The notes under the pieces: model-generated
The model's database searches: none
What the model was told of the DNA's origin: nothing
The model's input: only the letters and a program-made list of their open reading frames with translations
Shown here: positions 56,091-64,000 of the stretch, piece by piece
Position numbering within the stretch: position 1 is the first letter of the stretch
Layout of the letters: each line of letters starts with the position of its first letter
NCBI RefSeq assembly: GCF_003693265.1
Contig: NZ_RDRE01000009.1
Location: forward strand, 52,678-116,677
Direction: 5' to 3'
Length of the DNA stretch: 64,000 nt
Source of the DNA: Corynebacterium gottingense
GTDB taxonomy: Bacteria; Actinomycetota; Actinomycetes; Mycobacteriales; Mycobacteriaceae
Made by a program: the position numbers and the translations under genes

Positions 56091-57914
56091 TCAATTCACC
56101 GGCCAGGCGATCCGCGTCCCCGAAACCCCAGGGTCCTCACCCTTTTTAATCTCCCGGATCGTCTCGTCCGAGAGGTAGACCGTTGGATCCTGCTCAAGCT
56201 GGAGCGAGCGACCGTCACCCAGGGAATACTGCACATTCTCCCAGAAACGGTGCCAGCTCATCGGCTCGCGCGAGCTGGCCAGCAGGTCCGCGATCGGCTC
56301 CTCGCGCAGCGCCGCGCGCACCGCACGCGCCTGCTCGCGGTCCACGTCCTTGGGCATCGAGTCGATCTTCGTCGCGGAGTCCGCCACCTGCCACTCCATG
56401 GGCAGATACTTGTCGTGCCCGACGCGCCCCTCCGGGTCGCGGGGCATGCGCGCGGCCAGGGGCGTGGCCAGGCCCACCGAGTCCAGCACGCGCATCTCCA
56501 GCGGCGCGTTCATACTCGTCATGCCCAGGTTGGTGAGGTATGCCGTGGTCGGCAGGTCCAGCAAGTCGCTCCCCTTGGCCTCGTCCTCGTCCATGCGGGG
56601 GCGCCAGTACCAGGAGTACTCGTCCGGGTGCGTGCTCAGCCGCGCGATGTTGAGCTGCCCGGCGTCGTGCTCCTGCCCGTTCTCCACCGCCTCGGTCCAC
56701 GATTCCATCAGTTTGGAGCCGAGGAAGTCCTCCGCGTGCCGTGGCGGGTCGGCCGGGCTCTGGCCGATTGCGTAGGACCAGAACTCGCGCTCGTCGACAA
56801 TGTTCAGCTCCTTCTCGCCGCGCTCGTACGCGAACCAGTCGATGGGGTGCGCGCGCACGATCGTCACGCCGGCGAACACCGTCGCGGCAAGCGTCAGCGC
56901 GATGGTCACGCGCGTCAGCGGCACCGTCATCATCGGCAAAAGCAGGGCAAACAGCGGCAGCAGCAGCATGCGCCCGTGCATGAAGTCGCCGCCCACGCGC
57001 AGCACGTACAGCACGTGCACGAGGGCGCAGCCCGCGGTGAGCAGGACAATTGCTAATCGACGCCCCCTCGCACCCCGCAGCAACCACACCGCACACCCCG
57101 CGACGACCAGCAGCGGCAGCCAGAGCCAGTAGTAGCCAACAAAGTCCCAGAAGTAGGTCCCGCCCCGGGCCCACTCCGCGTCCGAGGCGGACTTGGCCAC
57201 CGCCGTGTGCGGGGTGAGCAGGCCGTAGAAGCCCATGCGGAATAGCTGGTACGCGGCGGGCACCGGCAGCGCGGCTGCGAGGATGCCCGCCCACTTGCGG
57301 GGACTGTACGCCAGCAGCACGATGCCGGTCACCCCGCCGTAGAGCGCAAGCTCCGGGCGGACCAGCCACGACAGGCCGCACCAGAACGCCAGCCAATACC
57401 CGGACACCGGGAGGGCGCGGCGCCCGATCGGGGCGGCCCACTGGACCAGCAGCGCCCACCACACGGCGAGCCACATGATGCACAGGCCCCACTCCAAACC
57501 GGAGGTGGCAAAGTCGCGCGCAGGCGGGAGCGCCAGGTAGATGAGGATGCCAAACGGCAGGACAACGCCGCGGGTGGCGGCAGCCTGGTCCCAGAACCGG
57601 CCCGAGCCCACGGTGGCCACGACGGCGCCGATGACGGTGCAGGCGAGCGCGAGCCACATCGCCACGTCCTCGAGCCGGGCGCCCGTGAGCCAGCCGAACG
57701 CCGTGATGAGGTACTGCCACAGCACTGAGGTGTTGGCCTCCACGCGCTCGCCGATGTTGAACACGGGGCCGTTGCCCGCGAGCAGGTTGCGCACGGTGCG
57801 CAGCACGATGAGTCCATCGTCGGACATCCAGCGGCGGGTAAATCCTCCCCAGAACGCAAAGATGCCCGCGATTGCCGCTGCAGCGAGCAGCGAAATGCGG
57901 GCCTGTTTGTTCAT
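56091..57914 (-). CDS. aftB: Terminal beta-(1->2)-arabinofuranosyltransferase AftB
   Basis: A 607-aa GT-C membrane glycosyltransferase with about ten helices and a C-terminal extracytoplasmic domain (about 365-607). The Asp-Asp in the first loop (GFTRRWMSDDGLIVLRTVRN) is the usual GT-C active-site feature. It adds the final arabinofuranose of the arabinan, on which mycolates are placed. ATG 57914 begins MNKQARISLLA. The order mytB-aftB-ubiA-PAP2-glfT2 equals Rv3804c-Rv3808c. Confidence 0.93.
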   Translation of the reverse strand: MNKQARISLLAAAAIAGIFAFWGGFTRRWMSDDGLIVLRTVRNLLAGNGPVFNIGERVEANTSVLWQYLITAFGWLTGARLEDVAMWLALACTVIGAVVATVGSGRFWDQAAATRGVVLPFGILIYLALPPARDFATSGLEWGLCIMWLAVWWALLVQWAAPIGRRALPVSGYWLAFWCGLSWLVRPELALYGGVTGIVLLAYSPRKWAGILAAALPVPAAYQLFRMGFYGLLTPHTAVAKSASDAEWARGGTYFWDFVGYYWLWLPLLVVAGCAVWLLRGARGRRLAIVLLTAGCALVHVLYVLRVGGDFMHGRMLLLPLFALLLPMMTVPLTRVTIALTLAATVFAGVTIVRAHPIDWFAYERGEKELNIVDEREFWSYAIGQSPADPPRHAEDFLGSKLMESWTEAVENGQEHDAGQLNIARLSTHPDEYSWYWRPRMDEDEAKGSDLLDLPTTAYLTNLGMTSMNAPLEMRVLDSVGLATPLAARMPRDPEGRVGHDKYLPMEWQVADSATKIDSMPKDVDREQARAVRAALREEPIADLLASSREPMSWHRFWENVQYSLGDGRSLQLEQDPTVYLSDETIREIKKGEDPGVSGTRIAWPVN

Positions 57915-57927
57915 TCCAGCGATACTA

Positions 57928-58908
57928 CTAAGCCACCGCCGGAATGACGTAAACCGCCATGACGATGCAGAGGATCCACGCCAGGGCGAGCAGCTGCAGG
58001 ACGCGGTCCTCCAGCGCGATCTCGTCCGGCGCGCCGCCCTTGCCACCGTCCACCTCTGCCGCGTAGCGGAGGATAGCGATGACGAACGGGACCATGGAGA
58101 TCTGGTACCAGATCGCGGCCGGGCCATCGGTGTCGTTGGACAGCTGGAAGCCCCACAGCGCGTAGCTCATCACGACCGCCGTTGCGGACAGCGTCCACAC
58201 GAAGCGCAGGTACGTGGCCGTGTAGCCCTCCAGCGCCTTGCGGATCTTCGCGCCCGTCTTCTGCGCCAGCAGCATCTCCGCGTAGCGCTTGCCCGACGCC
58301 ATGAACAGGGAGCCGAACGCGGCCACCAGCAGGAACCACTGCGACAGGGCGATGCTTGCGGCCACGCCGCCGGCCATCGTGCGCAGCATGAAGCCGGACG
58401 AGACCAGCGCGATGTCAATCACCGGGATGTGCTTCCAGCCGAAGCAGTAGCCCAGCTGCAGGGCAATGTAGATGCCGATGACCAGCGCGAGCGCAGGGCC
58501 GTCCGTGGCCAGGAAGGACAGGCCCAGGGCCAGGGCGATGAGGATGGCAGCCATGCCGAAGGCCAGCTTGATCGGCAGCATGCCGGAGGCGATCGGGCGG
58601 AACCGCTTGGTCGGGTGCTCGCGGTCCGACTCGACGTCCAGGGCATCGTTGACCAGGTAGATAGAGGACGCGCCGAGGCAGAAGACGATGAATGCGAGTG
58701 CGACGTCGATAAGCGTGCGGCCCGTAAACTCACCGGCGGCGAGCGGGGCGGAAAGCACGAGCACGTTCTTGACCCACTGCTTGGGGCGCAGGCCCTTGAT
58801 CATCGCGTCGGGCAGGTTCTTCGGCGGCTTGCGCTTGGTGCTGATGTCCACGCCCGTGGTGTGCGGCTCCGGCTTGAGCAGGGGCTCGTCGTATTCCTTT
58901 TCCGTCAT
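57928..58908 (-). CDS. ubiA: Decaprenyl-phosphate phosphoribosyltransferase (DPPR synthase)
   Basis: A 326-aa UbiA-superfamily membrane prenyltransferase with nine helices. The Asp-rich metal-binding motif NDALDVESDREHPTKRFRPI is present, and the second motif lies near DIALVSSGFMLR. It transfers 5-phosphoribose from PRPP to decaprenyl phosphate, the first committed step to decaprenylphosphoryl-arabinose, donor for AftB and AftD. It overlaps the PAP2 gene by ATGA. Confidence 0.94.
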   Translation of the reverse strand: MTEKEYDEPLLKPEPHTTGVDISTKRKPPKNLPDAMIKGLRPKQWVKNVLVLSAPLAAGEFTGRTLIDVALAFIVFCLGASSIYLVNDALDVESDREHPTKRFRPIASGMLPIKLAFGMAAILIALALGLSFLATDGPALALVIGIYIALQLGYCFGWKHIPVIDIALVSSGFMLRTMAGGVAASIALSQWFLLVAAFGSLFMASGKRYAEMLLAQKTGAKIRKALEGYTATYLRFVWTLSATAVVMSYALWGFQLSNDTDGPAAIWYQISMVPFVIAILRYAAEVDGGKGGAPDEIALEDRVLQLLALAWILCIVMAVYVIPAVA

Positions 58909-59438
58909 CGGGTTGTCCTTTCCACCTCAACTGCAACCTTGGCCACCGCCGCGCCCAGCGCAGCGCCCGCCAGGGTGTCCGTAGGGTAATGCACCCCGAG
59001 CACGTTACGCGAACACATCATTACCGGCACGAGAAGCCACGGCAGTTTCGAGCCCGTAATGTCCGCGAGGTGCACCGCGGCCGCCGCCGTGTTCGTCGCG
59101 TGCGAGGAAGGAAACGACAGCTGCGACGGCGTCTTCACGCCGATCTGCACGCGCGGGTCGTGGGGGCGCGGCCGCCGCACGATGCGCTTGAGCACCACAC
59201 TCGCCGCGTGCGCAACGAAGGTGCCCGCGCCCAAGGCCAGCCACTTCCGGCGGTTCGCGCTTGTCGACGCCGCGCCCACCGCAGCCACGCCCATCCAGCC
59301 CAAGTCGTGCTCGCCGAAGTGGCTCAGCGTGCGCGCCACCTTCGTGGTGGCCGGGGTAAACGCGCGGTCTTGCAGGGCGATGAGCAGCTCGGCCTCACGG
59401 GCGTCGAGCGAGTGCTTGTTACTGGGCTTACTGGGCAT
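58905..59438 (-). CDS. PAP2-family phosphatase (Rv3807c-like)
   Basis: A 177-aa membrane phosphatase. The three PAP2 motifs are present: KRIVRRPRP, SFPSSHATNTAAA and SRNVLGVHYPTDTLAGAALG. It is proposed to remove the 5-phosphate from decaprenylphosphoryl-5-phosphoribose made by UbiA. It overlaps both neighbours (4 and 11 bp), so ubiA, this gene and glfT2 are one translational unit. Confidence 0.92.
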   Translation of the reverse strand: MPSKPSNKHSLDAREAELLIALQDRAFTPATTKVARTLSHFGEHDLGWMGVAAVGAASTSANRRKWLALGAGTFVAHAASVVLKRIVRRPRPHDPRVQIGVKTPSQLSFPSSHATNTAAAAVHLADITGSKLPWLLVPVMMCSRNVLGVHYPTDTLAGAALGAAVAKVAVEVERTTR

Positions 59439-61374
59439 CGAAAATCTTCCCCCACTCCTCGTGGCTGGTCAGGCGCGGCATCGCGGCGCGGTACTCGGAC
59501 TGCAGGTCCGCCCACCGCTCCTTGATCTGCGCCTGGAGTTCCTTGGTCTGCTTGAGCAGAGCGTCGCTCGTGGCCTTGTCGCGCTTGCGGAAGGCCACGC
59601 CCGTACCGCCGGCGGTGGATACCGTAGCGGAATCGACGCGGGCCAGCGTGTACCAACGGGCCTCCTCGGCCGTGAGGTTGAGCTGCGGCGCGTCCCAGTG
59701 CGCGCGGTCCTCGGTGGTGAACTGGTGGCGCAACGCCTTCAACGCCCACGGAATCTTCTTCACCTTGGCCAGGCGACCGCCGATGTTGCGGGTGGGCACG
59801 CCCGGCGCGCCGGTGGGCGCAGGTAGGTCCGCGGCGGAGCCGATGACCTGAGCGTCCGGGTACTGCTTGCGGATTTCCTGGATCCTTGGCAGCGAGGACT
59901 CGAGGATGCTGAACAGCTGGTCCGGCCCCTTGAGGAAGTCCTGCATGGCCTCCACCTGGATCGCCATGGTGGAGTACTCCATGCACATGATGTGCTTGTA
60001 GGTGGATTTGAGCATGTTGCGCAGGATGCCGTCGGCCTTCTCCGGGCCGTACATCGCGGCGACGATGAGGCGGTTGCGCAGGTGGAAGTAAGCCTGCCAG
60101 TCGATCGCGTCGTCCTTGTCCGCCCACGCCATGTGCCAAATGGCCACGCCCGGCCAGGTCACCGTGGGGTAGCCGGCCTCCTTGGCGCGCAGGGCGTACT
60201 CGGTGTCGTCCCACTTAATAAACAGCGGCAGCGGCAGGCCGAGCTGCTCGGCGACGGCGCGCGGGAACAGGTTCATCCACCAGCCGTTGTAGTCCACGTC
60301 GATGCGACGGTGCAGCGCGCGCGAGGTGGTCTTGCGCGGGTCCAGCTCCTCTTCCTGGGTGCCCACGTAGCCCAGCGGGTACTTGGAAAAGTCGTGGTCG
60401 TAGACGGCGTGCTCGGCAGCGCCCCACATGAAGGTGGAGCGGTCCACGGCCTCGCCGGTGGTGCGCAGCTGCGCGCGGTCCTGCAGGTTGAGCATCTGCC
60501 CGCCGACCAGGATCGGGGTGCGCGCGTAGCGGGCTGCCTGCACCGCGCGCACGATGGAGTCGGGCTCGATCGCGATGTCGTCGTCCATGTAGAGGATGAA
60601 CGGCGCGTCCGTATTGTTCAGGCCCTCGTACATGATGCGGCTGTAGCCGCCGGAGCCGCCCAGGTTGCCCTGCGGGAAGATGCGCAGCTTGTCGCCGAGC
60701 GCGGCCTGCGCCTCCGCGAAGTCCGGCTCGTCCGCCGGGTGCTGGTTGCCCTGGTCCGGCATGAGCACGTGGCTGATGCACGCCTCCACTACCGGGTCCT
60801 CGGCCAGCGCGTGCAGCGCGTTGACCGCGTCGCGGGGGCGGTTGAACGTGGGGATGCCCACGGCGACCTGCTTGGGCTGGGGAGGGATCGTGGTGGCGTC
60901 GTGAAGCACCTGCTCCTGCGGCGCCTGGTCGGCGCACCACGCGGCGTTGGTGACGGTGGCGTCGGACTCCGCGGTGATGTCGAACCAGAGCCAGCCGCCG
61001 TCCTCGAAGTTTTTCAGCGGGAGCGGGATCTCCACGTGCTGGTCGGCGACCTCAACGTTGGTCACGCTGATGCGCACGCCGTCGTGCTTCGAGCGGTAGA
61101 CGGAGATGGTGGCCGCGCCCTGAATATCCAGGCTCAGGACCACGCGGTCCAACTGCGACCAGCGACGCCAGTAGGAAGCCGGGAACGCGTTGAAGTAGGT
61201 CTCGAAGCTGACCTCCTGCCCTTCCGGGACAGTCAGGGTCGTGCGGTCCGACCAGCGCACGCGCTGCTTATTCTGCTCCGCCTCAACGAGGTACAGCGAG
61301 CGCACGTCGTGCGGTTCGCCCCTGCGCGGCATGAGCACGCGCGCCAGCGTCTCTACGGCAATCTGCGTATCCAA
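59428..61374 (-). CDS. glfT2: Galactofuranosyltransferase GlfT2
   Basis: A 648-aa GT2-family enzyme. An N-terminal beta-sandwich (about 1-160) precedes the GT-A domain, with metal-binding DDD in FILYMDDDIAIEPDS (about 275) and catalytic-region VAIWHMAWADKDDAIDWQAY. A C-terminal helical domain drives oligomerisation. It polymerises UDP-galactofuranose into the galactan with alternating beta-(1->5)/(1->6) links. ATG 61374 begins MDTQIAVETLARVL. Its promoter region carries a tandem 12-bp repeat. Confidence 0.94.
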   Translation of the reverse strand: MDTQIAVETLARVLMPRRGEPHDVRSLYLVEAEQNKQRVRWSDRTTLTVPEGQEVSFETYFNAFPASYWRRWSQLDRVVLSLDIQGAATISVYRSKHDGVRISVTNVEVADQHVEIPLPLKNFEDGGWLWFDITAESDATVTNAAWCADQAPQEQVLHDATTIPPQPKQVAVGIPTFNRPRDAVNALHALAEDPVVEACISHVLMPDQGNQHPADEPDFAEAQAALGDKLRIFPQGNLGGSGGYSRIMYEGLNNTDAPFILYMDDDIAIEPDSIVRAVQAARYARTPILVGGQMLNLQDRAQLRTTGEAVDRSTFMWGAAEHAVYDHDFSKYPLGYVGTQEEELDPRKTTSRALHRRIDVDYNGWWMNLFPRAVAEQLGLPLPLFIKWDDTEYALRAKEAGYPTVTWPGVAIWHMAWADKDDAIDWQAYFHLRNRLIVAAMYGPEKADGILRNMLKSTYKHIMCMEYSTMAIQVEAMQDFLKGPDQLFSILESSLPRIQEIRKQYPDAQVIGSAADLPAPTGAPGVPTRNIGGRLAKVKKIPWALKALRHQFTTEDRAHWDAPQLNLTAEEARWYTLARVDSATVSTAGGTGVAFRKRDKATSDALLKQTKELQAQIKERWADLQSEYRAAMPRLTSHEEWGKIFDAQ

Positions 61375-61394
61375 GAGGTCTCACTTCCACTGTA

Positions 61395-61419
61395 TTTGTG
61401 TACTGGGTTTGTGTACTGG
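61395..61419. repeat. Tandem 12-bp direct repeat before glfT2
   Basis: TTTGTGTACTGG at 61395-61406 and again at 61408-61419, separated by one base, 21-45 bp before the glfT2 start. It could be an operator or a slippage product; no regulator is suggested by the sequence. Confidence 0.8.
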
Positions 61420-61533
61420 ACGTATTTCAGACAGTTCCTCCCCAGCGTAATGGCTCGCGGCCCGTTTGCTTCGTGCGGCTCGCGCGGCAGCGGGGTTTTC
61501 GGGTTGGGATGACAGAGCGGTTGCGCAGCGCCG

Positions 61534-61561
61534 GAATAGTAACAGTAGTAAGAATAGTAAC
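61534..61561. repeat. Direct repeat before the AAA ATPase gene
   Basis: GAATAGTAAC occurs at 61534-61543 and 61552-61561, an 18-bp period, with a further AGTAG/AGTAA between them. It lies 21-48 bp before the ATG of the ATPase gene, in the promoter position, so it may bind a regulator twice on nearly the same DNA face. Confidence 0.65.
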
Positions 61562-61581
61562 GAGTAAAAACGAGGTGCCTC

Positions 61582-62742
61582 ATGCCACAGCTGCCGCGAC
61601 GCCCCCGCAACCCCTACACCGCCACCATGGGCAAGACCCCTCCCGTCGTGGCGGGTCGCGACTCCTACGTCCAGGACTTCGCCGAGGCGCTTTACGACGG
61701 CCCCGGTACTCACGAGCGGATTTCCATCGTCACCGGCCCGCGTGGCATCGGAAAAACCGTGCTGCTCAACGAGTTCGAGGGTGCCGCACGGCAACAATCC
61801 TGGCTCGTCATCTCAGAAACCACGACCGAGCATTTCAATGAACGCATCCGCGATACGCTGATCCGGAAAATTCGGGAGGCAACCCCTGACAGCACACGCC
61901 TGAGCTTCGACTCAACTTCCGACCAAGCTCCGCCTCAGTCGCTTCGCTCAGTGCTTGAGGAGTGCTTCTCCCTACTTGAGACGATTGACCAGAAAATGGG
62001 TAAACCACCAACTGGCATCCTCATTACTCTGGATGAGCTGCACTATGCGCACGTGCGCGACATCATCGAGTTCGGCACGACCATGCAGCACATGATCCGC
62101 GAAGACCGCGAAATTGCCGTCGCGATGGCGGGCATCCCCGGCGCGGTGAAACCGCTACTCGCCGCCAACGAAGGGCGAAACCCTGTCACTTTTCTCCGAC
62201 GCGCGAATCGTATCGAGATGGGGCTCGTGCCGCTGGACAGCGTCGCCAATGCGCTCGAGGCCCCTGCTCTCGAGGTGGGAATCGAATGGACCCCGGAGGC
62301 GCTCGAACTCGGCACCGAGGCGACCGGGGGTTATCCGTTTATGATCCAACTCGTCGGGCAGCATGCCTTCCGCAACACGAGTGACGGAATTATCGACGAA
62401 TCCGCGGTACGTGCTGGTATTGAGACAGCGCGACGCAAACTCGGCGAGCTGGTTCATGAACCGTCGCTTGCTGATCTTTCAGATGTGGACCGCACATTCC
62501 TCACCGCCATGTCGAAAGACGATGGGCCGTCGCGGATGGCCGACATCGCCGAGCGGATGGGGGTTGATCCGCAATACGCGGGCACGTATAGGAGGCGTCT
62601 CATTGAGGCCGAGATGATCCGCCCAGCCGGCCGCGGTTTCGTGGATTACGAGCTGCCCTACATCCGGGAGTACCTCCGCGCGCATCCAGCGTCCGACGCC
62701 ACGAAGCAGCTGTCCTTTCCACCAGAAAACTTCGACGTGTGA
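61582..62742 (+). CDS. AAA/archaeal-type ATPase with C-terminal winged helix
   Basis: A 386-aa soluble ATPase. Walker A is TGPRGIGKTVL (about 50-60), Walker B is ILITLDELH, and FLRRANRIEMGLVPLD follows as a sensor region. The C-terminal 80 residues (DVDRTFLTAMSKDDGPSRMADIAERMG...) form a winged-helix-like DNA-binding domain. This is the architecture of MNG/archaeal ATPase-like STAND proteins of unclear function. ATG 61582 has ACGAGG upstream. Codon use is somewhat less G+C-rich than in glfT2, so horizontal transfer is possible. Confidence 0.78.
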   Translation: MPQLPRRPRNPYTATMGKTPPVVAGRDSYVQDFAEALYDGPGTHERISIVTGPRGIGKTVLLNEFEGAARQQSWLVISETTTEHFNERIRDTLIRKIREATPDSTRLSFDSTSDQAPPQSLRSVLEECFSLLETIDQKMGKPPTGILITLDELHYAHVRDIIEFGTTMQHMIREDREIAVAMAGIPGAVKPLLAANEGRNPVTFLRRANRIEMGLVPLDSVANALEAPALEVGIEWTPEALELGTEATGGYPFMIQLVGQHAFRNTSDGIIDESAVRAGIETARRKLGELVHEPSLADLSDVDRTFLTAMSKDDGPSRMADIAERMGVDPQYAGTYRRRLIEAEMIRPAGRGFVDYELPYIREYLRAHPASDATKQLSFPPENFDV

Positions 62743-62764
62743 TACAGACCATTAGACTGTCCGC

Positions 62765-63535
62765 ATGACGATTCTGCACTCCGTTGATTTTGGCCCCCGC
62801 GACGCGCACCCGGTGGTGTTCCTCGGCTCCATCGCCTCCACCACCGACATGTGGCTGCCGCAGCTTGATTCACTGGCCAAGGACTTCCGTGTTATCGCCC
62901 TCGACCACCCGGGCCACGGGCTCTCCCCCGACCCGCAGGCCATGCCCGGCGAGACCACGATCAATGATCTGGCCAACAATGTCCTCGACACCCTCGACGC
63001 TCTCGGTGTGGACGAGTTCGACGTGGTCGGCCTTTCGCTCGGCGGCGCGATCGCGCAGTACCTCGCCGCCACCAGCGGCCGCGTGACCAAGGCAGTCTTC
63101 ATGTGCACCGCCGCCAATTTCGGTGGCCCCGACACGTGGGCCCCGCGCGCCGAGGAAACACGCGCGGAGGGCATCGCGCCCCGGGTGCAGAGTGCCATCG
63201 AACTGTGGGTCACGCCCGAGTTTCGCCAGGAACGCCCGGCGCTTACTTACGCTCTCACCCGCATGATCGACTCCACCCGCGGTGAGGGATACGCCGTCGG
63301 CGCCGATGCGCTCGCAGGCTGGGACTACACAGAAGAACTGCGAAACATTACGGTGCCGGTCCTCACCATCTCCGGGGCCGTGGACCCCTCCACCCCTCCC
63401 GAGGTCGTCCACGCGATCGGGAAAATGGTCGGCGGCGAGTCGCAGTCCGTCACGCTCAGCGGCGGTGGGCACGTACCCACCGTCGAGGTGCCCGACGAGG
63501 TCACCCGCGCGATCCGCACCTTTATTACTGAGTAG
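62765..63535 (+). CDS. pcaD: Alpha/beta hydrolase, 3-oxoadipate enol-lactonase-like
   Basis: A 256-aa hydrolase. Nucleophile elbow VVGLSLGGAIAQYLA (Ser at about 93), oxyanion VVFLGSIAST, Asp in ISGAVDPSTPPE and His in GGGHVPTVEVPDE form the usual triad. Length and pattern fit PcaD, which opens 3-oxoadipate enol-lactone in the beta-ketoadipate pathway. A CoA-transferase beta subunit follows on the other strand, which supports but does not prove the pathway. ATG 62765 is 22 bp after the ATPase stop. Confidence 0.78.
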   Translation: MTILHSVDFGPRDAHPVVFLGSIASTTDMWLPQLDSLAKDFRVIALDHPGHGLSPDPQAMPGETTINDLANNVLDTLDALGVDEFDVVGLSLGGAIAQYLAATSGRVTKAVFMCTAANFGGPDTWAPRAEETRAEGIAPRVQSAIELWVTPEFRQERPALTYALTRMIDSTRGEGYAVGADALAGWDYTEELRNITVPVLTISGAVDPSTPPEVVHAIGKMVGGESQSVTLSGGGHVPTVEVPDEVTRAIRTFITE

Positions 63536-63571
63536 ACCAATGTAGGTCAATCCCCCGAAACACAGCTGCCA

Positions 63572-63655
63572 CTAGTTGGTGTGGCGGCTGGCGGCCGCGA
63601 TGGCCTGGAGAACAGTGTTCGTCTCGTAGGTCAGGAAACGCTTCCAGAACTTCAT
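63572..63655 (-). CDS. 27-aa cationic amphipathic peptide gene
   Basis: A short frame beginning MKFWKRFLTYE and ending AAASRHTN. The first residues are basic and aromatic, the rest helix-prone (TVLQAIAAA). AGAAAGGAG lies directly upstream at good spacing, the strongest type of ribosome binding site in the window. A possible promoter on the minus strand is TTGACG followed 18 bp later by TAAAGT, with a paired GTTAAC site at 63683-63699. I know no family. It could be a PSM-like surface-active peptide, a small membrane regulator or a leader peptide. Confidence 0.6.
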   Translation of the reverse strand: MKFWKRFLTYETNTVLQAIAAASRHTN

Positions 63656-63682
63656 TGCAATTCTCCTTTCTGTTTGCCTGTG

Positions 63683-63699
63683 GTTAACTTCGAGTTAAC
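63683..63699. promoter_or_regulatory. Paired GTTAAC site before the 27-aa gene
   Basis: GTTAAC-TTCGA-GTTAAC: identical hexamers, five-base spacer, 28-44 bp before the start. It overlaps the probable -10 region, so a repressor is more likely than an activator. Confidence 0.5.
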
Positions 63700-63764
63700 T
63701 TTAAGCAGTTTAGTTGGTTCACGTCAAGTATTGACGGGGATCAACTATCTAAGAGTGCAAGAAA

Positions 63765-63801
63765 CGCCCCGCTGTCCACGGACAATGTGGGCAGCGGGGC
63801 G
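63765..63801 (-). terminator. Terminator of the CoA-transferase gene
   Basis: CGCCCCGCTG (63765-63774) and CAGCGGGGCG (63792-63801) form a perfect 10-bp stem; on the minus strand it is followed by TTTCTT. It lies about 20 bp after the CoA-transferase stop. Confidence 0.88.
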
Positions 63802-63821
63802 CCAAGAAGCGAGGGGCGCGG

Positions 63822-64000
63822 CTACACGGCAACCTCGAACGGCGCCTCAGTGGCCTCGCGGACGGAATCAACTGTCTCGCCCGGGGCGACCTCGACGAGG
63901 GTCAGGCCGTTCTTCGGGTCAACCTTGAACACGGCGAGGTTGGTAATGATGAGGTCGACGCACTTCGCGCCGGTGAGCGGGAGGCGGCACTCCTCGAGCA
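63822..64000 (-). CDS. 3-oxoacid/3-oxoadipate CoA-transferase beta subunit, C-terminal part
   Basis: Only the last 59 residues are in the window; the gene continues beyond 64000. The visible part contains CRLPLTGAKCVDLIITNLAV and KNGLTLVEVAPGETVDSV, typical of the C-terminus of family I CoA-transferase beta subunits (PcaJ/ScoB/AtoA). Together with the PcaD-like hydrolase it suggests the beta-ketoadipate pathway. Confidence 0.85.
   Translation of the reverse strand, partial: LEECRLPLTGAKCVDLIITNLAVFKVDPKNGLTLVEVAPGETVDSVREATEAPFEVAV

Overview
The window is a chromosomal segment of a high-G+C, mycolic-acid-containing actinobacterium, almost certainly a Corynebacterium. The evidence is the pks13/fadD32/accD4 block, two mycoloyltransferases (one with LGFP repeats), aftB-ubiA-PAP2-glfT2, aftD and an MmpL3-type transporter, in an order closely matching the M. 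tuberculosis Rv3799c-Rv3808c and Rv0204c-Rv0237 neighbourhoods. Names rest on motifs, length and gene order read by eye; no database search was run.

Layout. 1-3201: an A+T-richer cassette with two paralogous small proteins resembling nitrile-hydratase-like leader (NHLP) RiPP precursors, an unrecognised PH-fold-like protein between them, and a two-gene ABC-2 transporter. 3230-6810: a heterodimeric ABC exporter with one degenerate catalytic site. 6922-12839: Na/Pi symporter, PstS-like lipoprotein, DUF1707 protein, alaT and ugd. 13041-14246: an A+T-richer class II Fic protein with a long palindrome upstream. 14281-15057: dcd and tRNA-Gly(CCC). 15056 to about 16940: an inserted erm(X) unit (promoter, leader peptide, methylase) followed by an ISL3-family remnant. 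16987-31602: lipase, VanW protein, GH3 enzyme, then aftD, a TmaT-like acyltransferase, a DUF3068 (LmcA-like) protein, membrane proteins, a GT4 glycosyltransferase and an MtrP-like methyltransferase. 32606-42885: pckA, trmB, NYN protein, mmpL3, a YbhN-family protein, a 10-methyl-fatty-acid pair (BfaA/BfaB type) and a DUF3054 protein. 42882-61374, minus strand: the mycolate/arabinogalactan cluster. 61582-64000: AAA ATPase, pcaD-like hydrolase and the end of a CoA-transferase beta subunit.

How the genes work together. FadD32, Pks13 and AccD4 make mycolates. TmaT and MtrP homologues and MmpL3 serve trehalose monomycolate export. MytA and MytB transfer mycolates outside the membrane. GlfT2, UbiA, PAP2, AftB and AftD build the arabinogalactan that anchors them. 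The LmcA-like protein and the GT4 enzyme point to lipomannan/lipoarabinomannan synthesis.

Most interesting signals beyond ordinary annotation: the leader-peptide-like cassette, where a perfect 20-bp tandem duplication displaces a start codon; two very small genes with good ribosome binding sites (a 36-aa acidic porin-like peptide at 42882-42992 and a 27-aa cationic peptide at 63572-63655); an 11-mer GCTTATCGACG present 11 times; paired GTAAC-like hexamers with 5-nt spacers upstream of four genes; and a long structured 5' leader before the DIP1984-like gene.
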